Part shown: positions 29,366-39,100 of the stretch, one piece after another
How positions within the stretch are numbered: the first letter of the stretch is position 1
Layout of the letters: each line of letters begins with the position of its first letter
Source: Leptospira barantonii
Lineage (GTDB): Bacteria > Spirochaetota > Leptospiria > Leptospirales > Leptospiraceae
DNA length: 64,000 bases
Direction of reading: 5' to 3'
Assembly: GCF_002811925.1 (NCBI RefSeq)
Contig: NZ_NPDS01000003.1
Span: forward strand, 1 to 64,000
The notes under the pieces: generated by a model
Databases searched by the model: none
What the model was told of the DNA's origin: nothing
The model's input: the letters and a program-made list of their open reading frames with translations, nothing else
Made by a program: the position numbers and the translations under genes

Positions 29366-30265
29366 ATGAAAGAAATTATGGATTTTTCGCCTAATACTGA
29401 TTTGGTGCTTTCGGAATCGTTTTTGAACGAGCCACTTGTTCGAAATCTTTTCTCTTTGAATGCGAAACACGAGACTGCAAAAGAAATCATCACGGAACTT
29501 GAAACGAAAGAACCTCGTCCCTCGCACAAAAAAAGAACCGAAACCATCTCACAAACAAACGGAACGGATCTTTTAAAAATACTTTCCACAATTTTGCAGA
29601 CGAAGAATTTTCACTCCGAATACGAACCCATTCTCTCCTTGGACACGGGAAAAATTTTCGGATACGAAGCGCTTGCACGTTTTTATATCGAGGGGGAAAG
29701 AATTTCACCCGAGTTCGTATTTCAGGAATTGCACAAGGACGCGGATTTATTTTTCGAGTTCGAGACGAATCTAAAACGGTTTCAAATCGAAAATCGTCCC
29801 CTAGGGAAGAATTTATTTCTCAACCTGGATCCCCACGTTTGTAAAAACAGAGCGCAAGCGGATTCGTGGAACGAACTTTTAAGTAAAAGAAAGAACGTCG
29901 TCTGCGAAATCATCGAAAACACGGATTCCACATTGATCGAAGAAACCCGTTTTTGTTTGAACGCGTTGAAGGATTCGAACGTTCCGATCGCTCTCGACGA
30001 CATGGGCGGGAAACGGAACCTTTTTTGTTTCGATTTTTTGGAATATTCTAAATTTATCAAATTCGACAAACACTGGCTTCATCTTTTCAAAACAAAGGAA
30101 TCGTATAAGAACATAGCCTGGGGGTTTTTGGATTTTGCGAGAGAATCGAACATCCAGTGTATTCTGGAAGGAATCGAAACTCAAGAGGATCTTTTGATCG
30201 CGGCGGAGATGAGATTTCCGTTGGTACAAGGATATCTTTTTCAATCCAAGAATATTCTCGTTTAA
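29366..30265 (+). CDS. EAL-domain protein, probable c-di-GMP phosphodiesterase
   Basis: 299 residues; GAGG lies 8 bases before the ATG. The first 70 or so residues are of unknown structure. The EAL domain follows: GYEALAR (the signature EAL), FLNLDP (metal Asn), CEIIENTD (metal Glu), LDDMGG (metal Asp pair), KFDKHW (catalytic Lys), LEGIET (Glu) and VQGYLFQ (Gln). The key metal and catalytic residues are therefore present, but the loop after the Asp pair reads DDMGGK instead of DDFGTG, so activity may be weakened. No GGDEF partner domain. Cytoplasmic. Confidence 0.88.
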   Translation: MKEIMDFSPNTDLVLSESFLNEPLVRNLFSLNAKHETAKEIITELETKEPRPSHKKRTETISQTNGTDLLKILSTILQTKNFHSEYEPILSLDTGKIFGYEALARFYIEGERISPEFVFQELHKDADLFFEFETNLKRFQIENRPLGKNLFLNLDPHVCKNRAQADSWNELLSKRKNVVCEIIENTDSTLIEETRFCLNALKDSNVPIALDDMGGKRNLFCFDFLEYSKFIKFDKHWLHLFKTKESYKNIAWGFLDFARESNIQCILEGIETQEDLLIAAEMRFPLVQGYLFQSKNILV

Positions 30266-30297
30266 AAAAGGAACGCGTCGATCGATTGCGGCGCGCA
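30264..30297 (-). terminator. Possible terminator of the methyltransferase gene
   Basis: Between two convergent genes, read on the minus strand, a GC-rich imperfect stem (CGCG arms around 30274-30293) is followed by TTCCTTTTTT. The stem is weak, so this is tentative. Confidence 0.35.
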
Positions 30298-30308
30298 AAA
30301 AAAACGAT

Positions 30309-31310
30309 TCAGCTCGGCTTTTCCATTCTCCAGCAATAGTGAATCCTTTCGTTTCGAAAGTCGTCCGGAATCGTAATCTTGGATATGTCCTTTATGTTGT
30401 CCCCAAGGATCGAGTTTTCATAAAATTCGAACTTTCTAAAGTTGGTGGAAAAATAAAGGACGGCTCCCGGAAGCGCGAAATCTCTATAAAGAATATTTAA
30501 TATTTCTACGTGATCCCTTTGTATGTCGAATACGTCCGTCATCTTTTTGCTGTTCGAAAAAGTCGGCGGATCGACGACGATCAAATCGTATCTTTCGCGA
30601 TCCGCTTCCTTTCTTTCGGTGTGAAGCCATTCCATCACGTCGGCTCTGAGCAGACGATGTTTGCTGAGGGAAAATCCGTTGAGTTTCAGATTCTCTTCGG
30701 CCCATTCCGAATACGTGTTGGAAAGATCCACACTCAGACTTTTTACGGCCCCGCCTGACGCCGCGTAAACGGTAAACGATCCCGTATAAGAAAATAAGTT
30801 GAGAAATTTTTTCCCTTTCGATTCCTTTCGAACGAGATCCCTTGTGATTCTATGATCCAAAAAAAGTCCGGTGTCGAGGTAGTCGGATAGATTTACGTAA
30901 AGACGAATTCCGTTCTCCCCCACTTCCATAAGCTCCGCTTGTTCGGATTGTTTTTCGTATTGTTCCTTTCCTTTTTTGGGTTCTCTTTTTTTCCAAAAGA
31001 TCTGATCCGCGTTTAAACCGAGAACATCGGAAACAACTTTGCCGATCTCGGCATTCTCCCTTTCTCTTTCCTCGTCCGAAATTTCGTAACTGTTTTTATA
31101 CGCGGAAATTTGACAGTAAGGCCCGTAGATATCCACGCTTACCGGAACCTGAGGAATGTCCCGATCATAGATCCGAAAACATTCTATCTTTCTTTTACGA
31201 GCCCACTTCTTCCAATGTTTGGACATTCTCGCAAGACGGTTGCGAAACATCACCATCGGATTTCCGGGATCGTGAATCGAATCGGATTCTTCGGTTCTTT
31301 TTTCTGACAT
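30309..31310 (-). CDS. Class I SAM-dependent rRNA methyltransferase (RlmI/RlmK-like)
   Basis: 333 residues from the ATG at 31310 (MSEKRTEESD). The frame is open upstream, but that part is basic and unlike the family. The N-terminal half resembles the substrate-binding region of large-subunit cytosine/guanine methyltransferases. The Rossmann part has KKFLNLFSYTGSFTVYAASG (SAM motif I), VDLSNTYSEWAEENLKLNG and the catalytic-loop motif DLIVVDPPTFSNSKKM (DPPxF). It probably methylates 23S rRNA; whether the base is C or G cannot be decided. It reads away from the neighbouring hydrolase gene. Confidence 0.88.
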   Translation of the reverse strand: MSEKRTEESDSIHDPGNPMVMFRNRLARMSKHWKKWARKRKIECFRIYDRDIPQVPVSVDIYGPYCQISAYKNSYEISDEERERENAEIGKVVSDVLGLNADQIFWKKREPKKGKEQYEKQSEQAELMEVGENGIRLYVNLSDYLDTGLFLDHRITRDLVRKESKGKKFLNLFSYTGSFTVYAASGGAVKSLSVDLSNTYSEWAEENLKLNGFSLSKHRLLRADVMEWLHTERKEADRERYDLIVVDPPTFSNSKKMTDVFDIQRDHVEILNILYRDFALPGAVLYFSTNFRKFEFYENSILGDNIKDISKITIPDDFRNERIHYCWRMEKPS

Positions 31311-31449
31311 GGAACCAGAATATAGAATCCGTATCAAAATCCAATCAGAACAAAAAGCGGGTCCGTAAAAAGACTGGAAAATTTGAAGCATCGGACGATC
31401 CTTGTTGGACGTTTTCCTATTTTTCAATGCGCGTGCGGGAGCAGAAATT

Positions 31450-32337
31450 TTGAAATACACTTACCTCGAAAATCAAAAAGTAAAATTGTTTCTCTCCTAT
31501 TCGGAAACGGATTCCAAGGACGCGATTCTTTTCGTTCACGGTTATCCCGATACCCACAAAACCTGGGATCTTCAAATCGATTCCTTAAAGGATCAATATC
31601 GTCTGGGCGCGATCGATCTTCGGGGTTTCGGTCGTTCGTCCAAACCCCTAGAACAATCCGAGTACAACTACGCGGCGATTCTTCCCGATCTGCTGGAAGC
31701 GATTCGTTTTCTTTCCAAGGACAAAAAAGTCCACCTGGTCGGTCACGATTGGGGAGCCGCGCTCGGATGGTTGTTCATTAGTGATCCCGAATATTCAGGA
31801 TATATAAAATCATTCACGGCGATCTCGGGTCCGCATCCGTGGCTTGCGGGAAAAAGAATGATAGACGATCTATTCAGTCTTAAAATCGAAAACTGGAGAA
31901 AGGTCATCGATCAGGGTTTTCGTTCCTGGTATATCTGGTTTTTTCAGATTCCTATGTTGCCAGAATTCATCTGGCAAAACTTCGGAGAATCGATTTACAA
32001 ATTGATCATGGACTTAGGAGGGGTTCCCAAAAAGGATTCTCTTCGAAAGGTAAGCAGAAACGATATCTACGGTGCGACGATGGCTCCGATCAATCTGTTT
32101 CGGGAATTGTTGTTCGGAAGAACCGTGATCTCGGCTCCGTCGAACATAAAAGTTCCGGTGCAATTGATCGTTCCTCAGAAGGACTTTATCGTATTACCGG
32201 AAGTTTACGAAAACTCATACGACTACGTGGATAAGATCGAAATTCATAAATTGGATTCCAATCACTGGGTTCATAGGGAAAAACCCGAACTTGTCACCGA
32301 GTTGATTCAAAAATTCATCGTTAAGTATTCCGCATAA
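31450..32337 (+). CDS. Alpha/beta hydrolase, epoxide-hydrolase-like (copy 1)
   Basis: About 295 residues if started at the TTG at 31450, which has GGGAG 8 bases upstream and aligns with the domain start of its paralogue; a TTG at 31402 is the alternative. HGYPDTHKTWD forms the oxyanion-hole region and VGHDWGAALGW the nucleophile elbow (Asp), with the catalytic His in SNHWVHREKPE: the triad layout of epoxide hydrolases and haloalkane dehalogenases. The cap carries FRSWYIWFFQIPMLPEF. It is clearly paralogous to the hydrolase at 35289-36275. Substrate unknown. Confidence 0.87.
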   Translation: MKYTYLENQKVKLFLSYSETDSKDAILFVHGYPDTHKTWDLQIDSLKDQYRLGAIDLRGFGRSSKPLEQSEYNYAAILPDLLEAIRFLSKDKKVHLVGHDWGAALGWLFISDPEYSGYIKSFTAISGPHPWLAGKRMIDDLFSLKIENWRKVIDQGFRSWYIWFFQIPMLPEFIWQNFGESIYKLIMDLGGVPKKDSLRKVSRNDIYGATMAPINLFRELLFGRTVISAPSNIKVPVQLIVPQKDFIVLPEVYENSYDYVDKIEIHKLDSNHWVHREKPELVTELIQKFIVKYSA

Positions 32338-32361
32338 CGTGCATTTTTCTTCAGGTCCGTT

Positions 32362-33567
32362 TTGAACTTCGAAATCGTTTCCTTATTGCTTATGCCGTTC
32401 ACTTACGCGTTCGTAGGTTGGTTCACCAACTGGGTCGCGTTAAAAATGACTTTTTATCCGTTGAAGTTCTACGGAATTCCTCCTTATCTTGGTTGGCAGG
32501 GAATCATTCCGAGAAAGGCCGAAAAGATGGCGGGCAAGGCGGTCGACATCGTGACGACGTATCTCATCGACGTCGAGGAAATGTTCAGCAAGGTCGACCC
32601 GACGATGATTCAGGAGAATCTTCGTCCCGAAATCCAAAAAACGATTCTCGAAACGATGAAAGAGGTTTCGGACGAACTCAATCCTCTCGTTTGGAATTTG
32701 ATTCCGGACCTAGTTAAGAATTCCATGATGAAGGAAATCGAAAGACAGGCTATGGATTCCATCCCGACCCTGTTTCAGGATTTACGCAAGGACTCCAAAA
32801 GAATCTTCGACATAAAAGGATTAGTAATCCGTAATATGACCGGGGACAACGTTCATCTCACGGTCGAAATGTTTCAGAAGGTGGGCGCGAAAGAATTTCG
32901 ATTTATAGAGGTTTCCGGTTTTTATTTCGGATTCGCGCTCGGTTTGATCCAGATGGGAATTTGGCTGATTTATCCGGCGCTCTGGACCCTACCCGTTCAG
33001 GGAATTATAGTGGGATATCTCACGAATTGGCTCGCGCTCTTTTTGATCTTTCGTCCTTTGGAACCGATCGGCATAGGTCCCTTCCGTTTTCAGGGACTTT
33101 TTATCAAACGTCAAAAAGAAGTTTCCGAAGAATATTCGAGAATGCTCGCAACGCGTATTCTCAGTTCCGAAAAGATTTTGGAAGAATTGTTTTTCGGCAA
33201 AGCCTCCGAGGAAGTTTTCAACCTGGTCGTTCACGCGATCGAAAGACAGATGGATACGATGGCTTCGGTCATTCGCCCTACGCTTTCCCTTTCTTTTACT
33301 TCGAATCAATACAACCGTATGAAGGAAAAAATCATTCGGAAGATCACGGAGAATCTGAAAAACTTCACGACTCATATCGAAGACTATGTGGAAAAAGCGA
33401 TCGATCTTGAATGTACACTTTCGGGAAAGATGATGTCGCTTCCTCCCGCCGACTTCGAAGACGTTTTGCGGACCGTGTTTAAGGAAGACGAACTTTTGTT
33501 GATTTTGGTGGGGGCCGCGCTCGGAGCCCTTGTCGGTCTCGGTCAGGCGTTTTTTATGATGCTTTGA
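32362..33567 (+). CDS. DUF445 family membrane protein
   Basis: 401 residues, TTG start with AGG about 9 bases before it. Residues 1-40 form a membrane segment with the family motif VGWFTNWVALKMTFYPLKF, and LGWQGIIPRKAEKMAGKAVD follows. This motif is repeated in the second half (VGYLTNWLALFLIFRPLEP, then GPFRFQGLFIKRQKEVSEEY), so the protein is an internal duplication. A C-terminal helix (LLILVGAALGALVGLGQAFF) closes it. DUF445 proteins are inner-membrane proteins without an agreed function. Sits 24 bases after the hydrolase. Confidence 0.9.
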   Translation: MNFEIVSLLLMPFTYAFVGWFTNWVALKMTFYPLKFYGIPPYLGWQGIIPRKAEKMAGKAVDIVTTYLIDVEEMFSKVDPTMIQENLRPEIQKTILETMKEVSDELNPLVWNLIPDLVKNSMMKEIERQAMDSIPTLFQDLRKDSKRIFDIKGLVIRNMTGDNVHLTVEMFQKVGAKEFRFIEVSGFYFGFALGLIQMGIWLIYPALWTLPVQGIIVGYLTNWLALFLIFRPLEPIGIGPFRFQGLFIKRQKEVSEEYSRMLATRILSSEKILEELFFGKASEEVFNLVVHAIERQMDTMASVIRPTLSLSFTSNQYNRMKEKIIRKITENLKNFTTHIEDYVEKAIDLECTLSGKMMSLPPADFEDVLRTVFKEDELLLILVGAALGALVGLGQAFFMML

Positions 33568-33600
33568 TTAAAATAGAATATTCTAAAAACTTAATATTTA

Positions 33601-34110
33601 TTAAAGTCTTCCCGAAGCGGTGTAGTATTTTTGATAATACGCTTCGTCGATTGAATTGATCGTAACCCCTCTTTTTACGGAAGCGTGAACGAACTTCTTT
33701 TCTTTCAGATAAACCCCGACGTGGCTGATTCGATCCCCGTAGATGGTGAAGAAGATCAGATCGCCTTCCTTCAATTCTTCCTTGGAAATCGGATTGGTTC
33801 GCGGGAACATCGTATAACTCGGCCCGCTGAGACGGGAGCCGTACACCTTGGAAAGAATTTTACTCGTAAAACCGGAACAGTCGATTCCGGATTCGTCGGT
33901 TCCGAAATCCTTGTAAGGAGTTCCCAACCAACGATAGACTTCCCGATAAAGAGCGATGTTGTTCTCGGGTTCGATTTCGATTCCGTGTGTTTGACGATAA
34001 AAGTCGCGGAGCGATTCTTCCCCGAGTTCTTTTTTCTCCGCGTGTAATACCGCATACAAAACGGAAAGAACGCAGACCGAAAAAAATAAGATCTTCTTTG
34101 ACGGAATCAT
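33601..34110 (-). CDS. NlpC/P60 family cysteine peptidase
   Basis: 169 residues with a signal peptide (KILFFSVCVLSVLYAVLHA). The catalytic triad is visible: Cys78 in GIDCSGF, His130 in ISHVGVYL and His142 in FVHASV. The family cuts peptidoglycan stem peptides, usually between D-Glu and a diamino acid, so this is a probable periplasmic cell-wall hydrolase. No substrate-binding SH3 domains are present. It lies 16 bases downstream of the beta-barrel gene and may share its transcript. Confidence 0.92.
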   Translation of the reverse strand: MIPSKKILFFSVCVLSVLYAVLHAEKKELGEESLRDFYRQTHGIEIEPENNIALYREVYRWLGTPYKDFGTDESGIDCSGFTSKILSKVYGSRLSGPSYTMFPRTNPISKEELKEGDLIFFTIYGDRISHVGVYLKEKKFVHASVKRGVTINSIDEAYYQKYYTASGRL

Positions 34111-34126
34111 TCTTCCTTTAGACGGA

Positions 34127-35161
<1,035 letters not shown>

Positions 35162-35190
35162 GAAAGTCGCGGCGAAATAAATTTCTTAAC

Positions 35191-35208
35191 TAGTATATCA
35201 ATATACTA
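35191..35208. promoter_or_regulatory. Palindromic operator-like site before the outer-membrane protein gene
   Basis: TAGTATAT (35191-35198) and ATATACTA (35201-35208) are exact inverted repeats with a 2-base spacer, 30 to 47 bases upstream of the minus-strand ATG at 35161. Position and symmetry fit a repressor site; which regulator binds is unknown. Confidence 0.5.
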
Positions 35209-35288
35209 AAATCAGGGTGGCCGCGTCTCTGGCTATGTTTTTTTCCGGGCTTCCTTTTCCGATTTATGAAGTAAGAATGGAAACGCGG

Positions 35289-36275
35289 TTATCCCGCGTT
35301 TCGAAGAACGAAATTCCGAATTTGATCGCTCACAAGATTCGGATGTTCCTTTTGAATCCAATGATTGGAATCGACCGGATAAAATTCCAAGGAATCGCAA
35401 ACCGCTCGGTGAGAATCGTAACATTCCGGACTGATCGCCATATCTCTTAAGGGTATCAAAACTCGAACCGGAACCTCGATCCGTTTCGGAGTCGGATATA
35501 ATTTTCCTCGGATCAGTTCCCTATATAAGTTCATCGGATGGATCGCGCTTTTGAGAATCTGTTCTTTTGTAAACGTTCGCATCGGATCCTCTTTCGGAAT
35601 TTCGGCGGCATACATCAGATACTTCCAAACCGGAAGCGCCAATCTTCTCATCAAAAATCCGGGCAACCAAGGGATCTGGAAAAACACGATATACCAGGAC
35701 ATGACGGATTGTCGCAAGGCCAACCACATCTTCTTCGGATTCAAACTGAAGAAGTATTTAAACATTAAGTTTCTTGCAAGTATCGGATGCGGACCGCCCA
35801 TCGCGGTGTAGGAAAGAATGTTTTTGGAATATTCAAAATCCCCCACATAGGCCCAGGACAACAATGCCCCCCAATCGTGAGCGACGAGATGAATCGGTTT
35901 TCCGTTTCCTAAAAAACGAATCACCGCTTCGAAATCCTTAAAAATTTCCCGAGCGTTGTAAGCCTTTTGTTCCGAGGGTTTGCTGGAATCTCCGGCGCCC
36001 CTCAGATCGAACGCGCCCACGTTGAATTCTTCCGAAAGTAATTCGAGCTGGCGATCCCAAGTCGAATGTTCGTCCGGATAACCGTGAACAAAAAGAATCG
36101 TTTCCCGATCCGGCCTTTCTTCCGCGGTCGTATTGTATTTTAGAAAAAGATTCAGATTTCCGTTTCGAACGAATGTCGTTTTAAAACGGGATTCCGTATC
36201 AATTTTTTTCGAGGTTTTTCTTTTTGTCGGATACAAAGCGATCATCGGTTTTCCTTCGATTTTGTTAAGAGACAT
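35289..36275 (-). CDS. Alpha/beta hydrolase, epoxide-hydrolase-like (copy 2)
   Basis: 328 residues with an N-terminal extension of about 30. Oxyanion region HGYPDEHSTWD (64-74), nucleophile Asp134 in AHDWGALLSW, catalytic His in SNHWIQKEHPN. Cap-domain sequences SWYIVFFQIPWLPGF and MGGPHPILARN run parallel to SWYIWFFQIPMLPEF and SGPHPWLAGKR of the hydrolase at 31450-32337, so the two are paralogues. It follows the SDR gene by 9 bases and closes the ferritin-like/SDR/hydrolase operon, which suggests turnover of a lipid-like or foreign compound. Confidence 0.88.
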   Translation of the reverse strand: MSLNKIEGKPMIALYPTKRKTSKKIDTESRFKTTFVRNGNLNLFLKYNTTAEERPDRETILFVHGYPDEHSTWDRQLELLSEEFNVGAFDLRGAGDSSKPSEQKAYNAREIFKDFEAVIRFLGNGKPIHLVAHDWGALLSWAYVGDFEYSKNILSYTAMGGPHPILARNLMFKYFFSLNPKKMWLALRQSVMSWYIVFFQIPWLPGFLMRRLALPVWKYLMYAAEIPKEDPMRTFTKEQILKSAIHPMNLYRELIRGKLYPTPKRIEVPVRVLIPLRDMAISPECYDSHRAVCDSLEFYPVDSNHWIQKEHPNLVSDQIRNFVLRNAG

Positions 36276-36284
36276 CGTAACGGA

Positions 36285-37109
36285 TCAGAATCGATCGCTT
36301 AGGCTCGTCATCTTATGTACGATATTCGGAGTCATACGGTTGAAGAAACTGATCGTCTTGGATTTGATTCCCGGAAAGACGTGCAGTTTTCTTTTTTCCA
36401 TTCCGTTTACGATCGCCTTTACGACCGCGACCGGGCTGTCTACAATCGACTTAGGAACGTCTTGTTGTTTTCCGAACTGTTGCGATTTCAAAATTCCGGT
36501 GTCCGCAAAAAACGGATACACGTTCGTCACCGCGATTCCCTTTTTACGAAGATCCGCGTCCATCGCTTCGCCCATCGCGCGAATTCCGAATTTAGAAATC
36601 GAATAAAAGATCAGTTCACCCGGCGCAACCTGTCCCGCTACCGAGGAAAGATTTACGATCTGTCCTTGTTTTCTTTCGAGCATCGCCGGAACGAACAAAC
36701 GACTCAGATGAATCGGCGCGTAAAGATTCACGTCGAGAATCAGATTCCAATTTTTATCGGGAACATCCAAAAGCCCGCCCTTAAACGCGAGCCCCGCGTT
36801 GTTGATCAACACGTCCACACCCTTGGAGGAAAGCTTTAGAGTATTCTGATATACGTCCTTACAACCTTCTTGAGTTTGAAGATCGCCGGAAAAACTACCG
36901 AGAATCTTTCCAACGAACTTGGGATTAAAACCGTTCTTTCCGTTTTCGTCCCATCTTCTGTGCAGATAAAAATCCGCGTCCGTGTTCGGAGCTTTGAGAT
37001 CGGTGAGAATCACGTTCGCTCCCTTTTCCAAAAGTTGTTTCGTCAATTCTCTTCCGAATCCGCCGTTCGCGCCGGTGATTAGAATCGTCTTATCTTTCAA
37101 TTTGCTCAT
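36285..37109 (-). CDS. Short-chain dehydrogenase/reductase
   Basis: 274 residues of the classical SDR family: cofactor motif TGANGGFG (12-19), NNAG (103-106), catalytic Ser in NLSSVAG (155/156), Tyr169 and Lys173 in YSISK. The C-terminal part is basic with a hydrophobic stretch (residues about 235-265), as in SDRs that act at membranes. An insertion at 43-80 (YLHRRWDENGKNGF) is not typical. The start overlaps the stop of the ferritin-like gene (ATGA, 37106-37109), so the two are translationally coupled. Confidence 0.92.
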   Translation of the reverse strand: MSKLKDKTILITGANGGFGRELTKQLLEKGANVILTDLKAPNTDADFYLHRRWDENGKNGFNPKFVGKILGSFSGDLQTQEGCKDVYQNTLKLSSKGVDVLINNAGLAFKGGLLDVPDKNWNLILDVNLYAPIHLSRLFVPAMLERKQGQIVNLSSVAGQVAPGELIFYSISKFGIRAMGEAMDADLRKKGIAVTNVYPFFADTGILKSQQFGKQQDVPKSIVDSPVAVVKAIVNGMEKRKLHVFPGIKSKTISFFNRMTPNIVHKMTSLSDRF

Positions 37110-37945
37110 ATTGCTTCTCTGTATTGGTGTTCTTGTGATGAAAAAATTTCTTTCGCTAAGTATAAGTTGTCTTCCTGATCGGGATGAAACGAAAACCGAA
37201 AGTACTTCAAGGCCGCGATCACGGTCAAAGGGAGAACCTTCTCTTCCGAAATCATAAGCTTAAACAATTCCTTTCTGGTTTTCCAGCGGAACAAAAGTCC
37301 GTCCTGCCAAAGAAAGATCAGAACCGCGGAAAACGTAAAGGCGAAAAAGATCGTGGATGCGATGCTCATTCCGATGATACGAATCCAATAACTCTGCGTC
37401 ACTTCCTTCAGAACGTCGAAGGCCGCCGACTTGTGTTCCAATTCTTCCGCGGCGTGCCATTCGAAAAGTCTTCTCATTTCCGGATGCGCTTGTTTTAAAA
37501 GTCCGCTTCTCAATCCGAGATCGGCCACAAGAGAAGTGTAATGTTCCAAACCCGCGACCGCGGCCATGTTCATCTTTTGGGAGAATAGTTTTTCCAAAAG
37601 TCCGAACGCGAACCAAACCACGAAGTTCATAAAACCTTCGAACTTATATCCTTGATCCTTTAGGTTTTGCCAAAACTTCTTATGTTCTCCGGCGTGTTGC
37701 GCTTCTTGGCCCACAAACGCGATCGCGTTCCGTTTTACCTTTCCTTCTTTCAGTTGAGGAATGTATTTCTGAATCGTTCTGATAAAATACTTTTCCCCTT
37801 CCGGAAAAAGAATGGTCCACGCGTTCAAAACGTGCGTTAAGGAAGCGTTGTCTCCGCACCAATGTTTCGGAACGTTATCCGAAAATTGAAACCTGGGTTT
37901 TCGAACCGGATAATCCGATTTTTCAAGGACGTTCGTTTGATTCAT
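37106..37945 (-). CDS. Ferritin-like predicted metal-dependent hydrolase (PF10118-type)
   Basis: 279 residues. Metal-ligand-like motifs in a four-helix arrangement: FPEGE (48-51), EAQHAGEH (81-88), LEHY and EWHAAEELEHK. These fit the family annotated as predicted metal-dependent hydrolases, whose E/H pattern resembles di-iron ferritin-like proteins. A membrane helix near residue 195 (IIGMSIASTIFFAFTFSAVLIF) places it at the inner membrane. First gene of an operon with an SDR and an alpha/beta hydrolase. A direct repeat GTATATTC GTATATTC (37966-37981) lies just upstream of its start. Confidence 0.85.
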   Translation of the reverse strand: MNQTNVLEKSDYPVRKPRFQFSDNVPKHWCGDNASLTHVLNAWTILFPEGEKYFIRTIQKYIPQLKEGKVKRNAIAFVGQEAQHAGEHKKFWQNLKDQGYKFEGFMNFVVWFAFGLLEKLFSQKMNMAAVAGLEHYTSLVADLGLRSGLLKQAHPEMRRLFEWHAAEELEHKSAAFDVLKEVTQSYWIRIIGMSIASTIFFAFTFSAVLIFLWQDGLLFRWKTRKELFKLMISEEKVLPLTVIAALKYFRFSFHPDQEDNLYLAKEIFSSQEHQYREAI

Positions 37946-38004
37946 ATCGTTTTCAAATCCGTTTTGTATATTCGTATATTCTGATTTACTTTCATTTCAA
38001 AGTC

Positions 38005-39006
38005 TCAAGCCGCACCAACTCGAACCTTGGAAGATTTTTTCGTCTTCTCTTTTGCTTTCGTTTTGGTTCGAGGCAACGGGGCGACGGAGACTTTTTTGTT
38101 TTTCTTGGGGGAAGATTCTTCCCAATAACGAACGTGAGGAAGATTCTCGTCCAACCAATACGCGTCCGAATCGCTCACCACGAGAATTTCTTCCCACTTC
38201 ACTCCGAAACTCTCTTCGGCTTGCGCGCCTTTGTAGAATTTTCCGATATGAGGTTCCACGGCCCAGAGCCCGGCGTCGACTCGGGTCTTCGTGAATTCTC
38301 CCCAAAGAGGCGACGAATTCTTGTTAGGTGATAAGAATCCTTTTAGGATTTGAGGAACGAGATATAAAAACGTTTGAGGCGGAAATCCCAAAACCCTTCC
38401 ACCCGGAACTTTCCATCCGGGAACACGGCCGACCTTATGACCGAGAACTCCGTTGGGATACAATGTATGACAGTTTGAATAACCGAGGTCGGCGATGAGA
38501 TCGTTGCAACTGCGATAGATTTCTCCCATCGATCTTTCGGCGCGGACCAATTCCAAAATGAGGGATCTGAATCCTTTTAAGTCGTTGCGGCCTTGTTCTA
38601 CGGCGGGATTTTTTCCGAACGCAAAAGAATATCCGACGTCGGCGGTAACACCTTTCACGTTAGGCGCAACATCGAGGATGACCGCCATTCCTTCCTTGAG
38701 TTTACGATCGGAGGGTTGAAACGCGAAACCGAAATGGGGAAGAATCCCGTCGCCGCCGATCGCTTTGAAGGTAAGAGGTCTTCGAAAACCTCGGAAGCAG
38801 GTTCTATCTCCGAACCACGCGAAACCGTAATGAAAGAAATTCTTTCCTCCTCTTTCACGGATGTAAGAATCGATCAAGGACGCCGCCGTTTTTTCGGTCA
38901 TTCCCACGGTGAGTCTTTCGCGCACCCACTCCACGGCATCATATGCAAGTTTTTGCACATTCTTGAAATCATCCAGGTCCAAGGACGAATAATATTCTCG
39001 AGACAT
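38005..39006 (-). CDS. M24-family metallopeptidase (aminopeptidase P-like)
   Basis: 333 residues of the pita-bread fold. The five dinuclear-metal ligands can be placed: Asp in VILDVAPN, Asp in VTADVGYSF, His in VLGHKVGR, Glu in LWAVEPHIG and Glu in VKWEEILVV. The N-terminal creatinase-like domain of full aminopeptidase P is absent, so it is a single-domain member. The last 30 residues are very basic (Lys/Thr/Arg tail). Cytoplasmic; substrate could be X-Pro peptides or a non-peptide. Stands alone, with 94 bases to the AraC gene upstream. Confidence 0.9.
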   Translation of the reverse strand: MSREYYSSLDLDDFKNVQKLAYDAVEWVRERLTVGMTEKTAASLIDSYIRERGGKNFFHYGFAWFGDRTCFRGFRRPLTFKAIGGDGILPHFGFAFQPSDRKLKEGMAVILDVAPNVKGVTADVGYSFAFGKNPAVEQGRNDLKGFRSLILELVRAERSMGEIYRSCNDLIADLGYSNCHTLYPNGVLGHKVGRVPGWKVPGGRVLGFPPQTFLYLVPQILKGFLSPNKNSSPLWGEFTKTRVDAGLWAVEPHIGKFYKGAQAEESFGVKWEEILVVSDSDAYWLDENLPHVRYWEESSPKKNKKVSVAPLPRTKTKAKEKTKKSSKVRVGAA

Positions 39007-39100
39007 TCTCCCTCCGATAGAACCGCAAACGGTTTATCGAAAAGAATTGTAGCGCATGTTACACGAGTGATCGTCCGATCTTATGATTTCCGACCGATTT

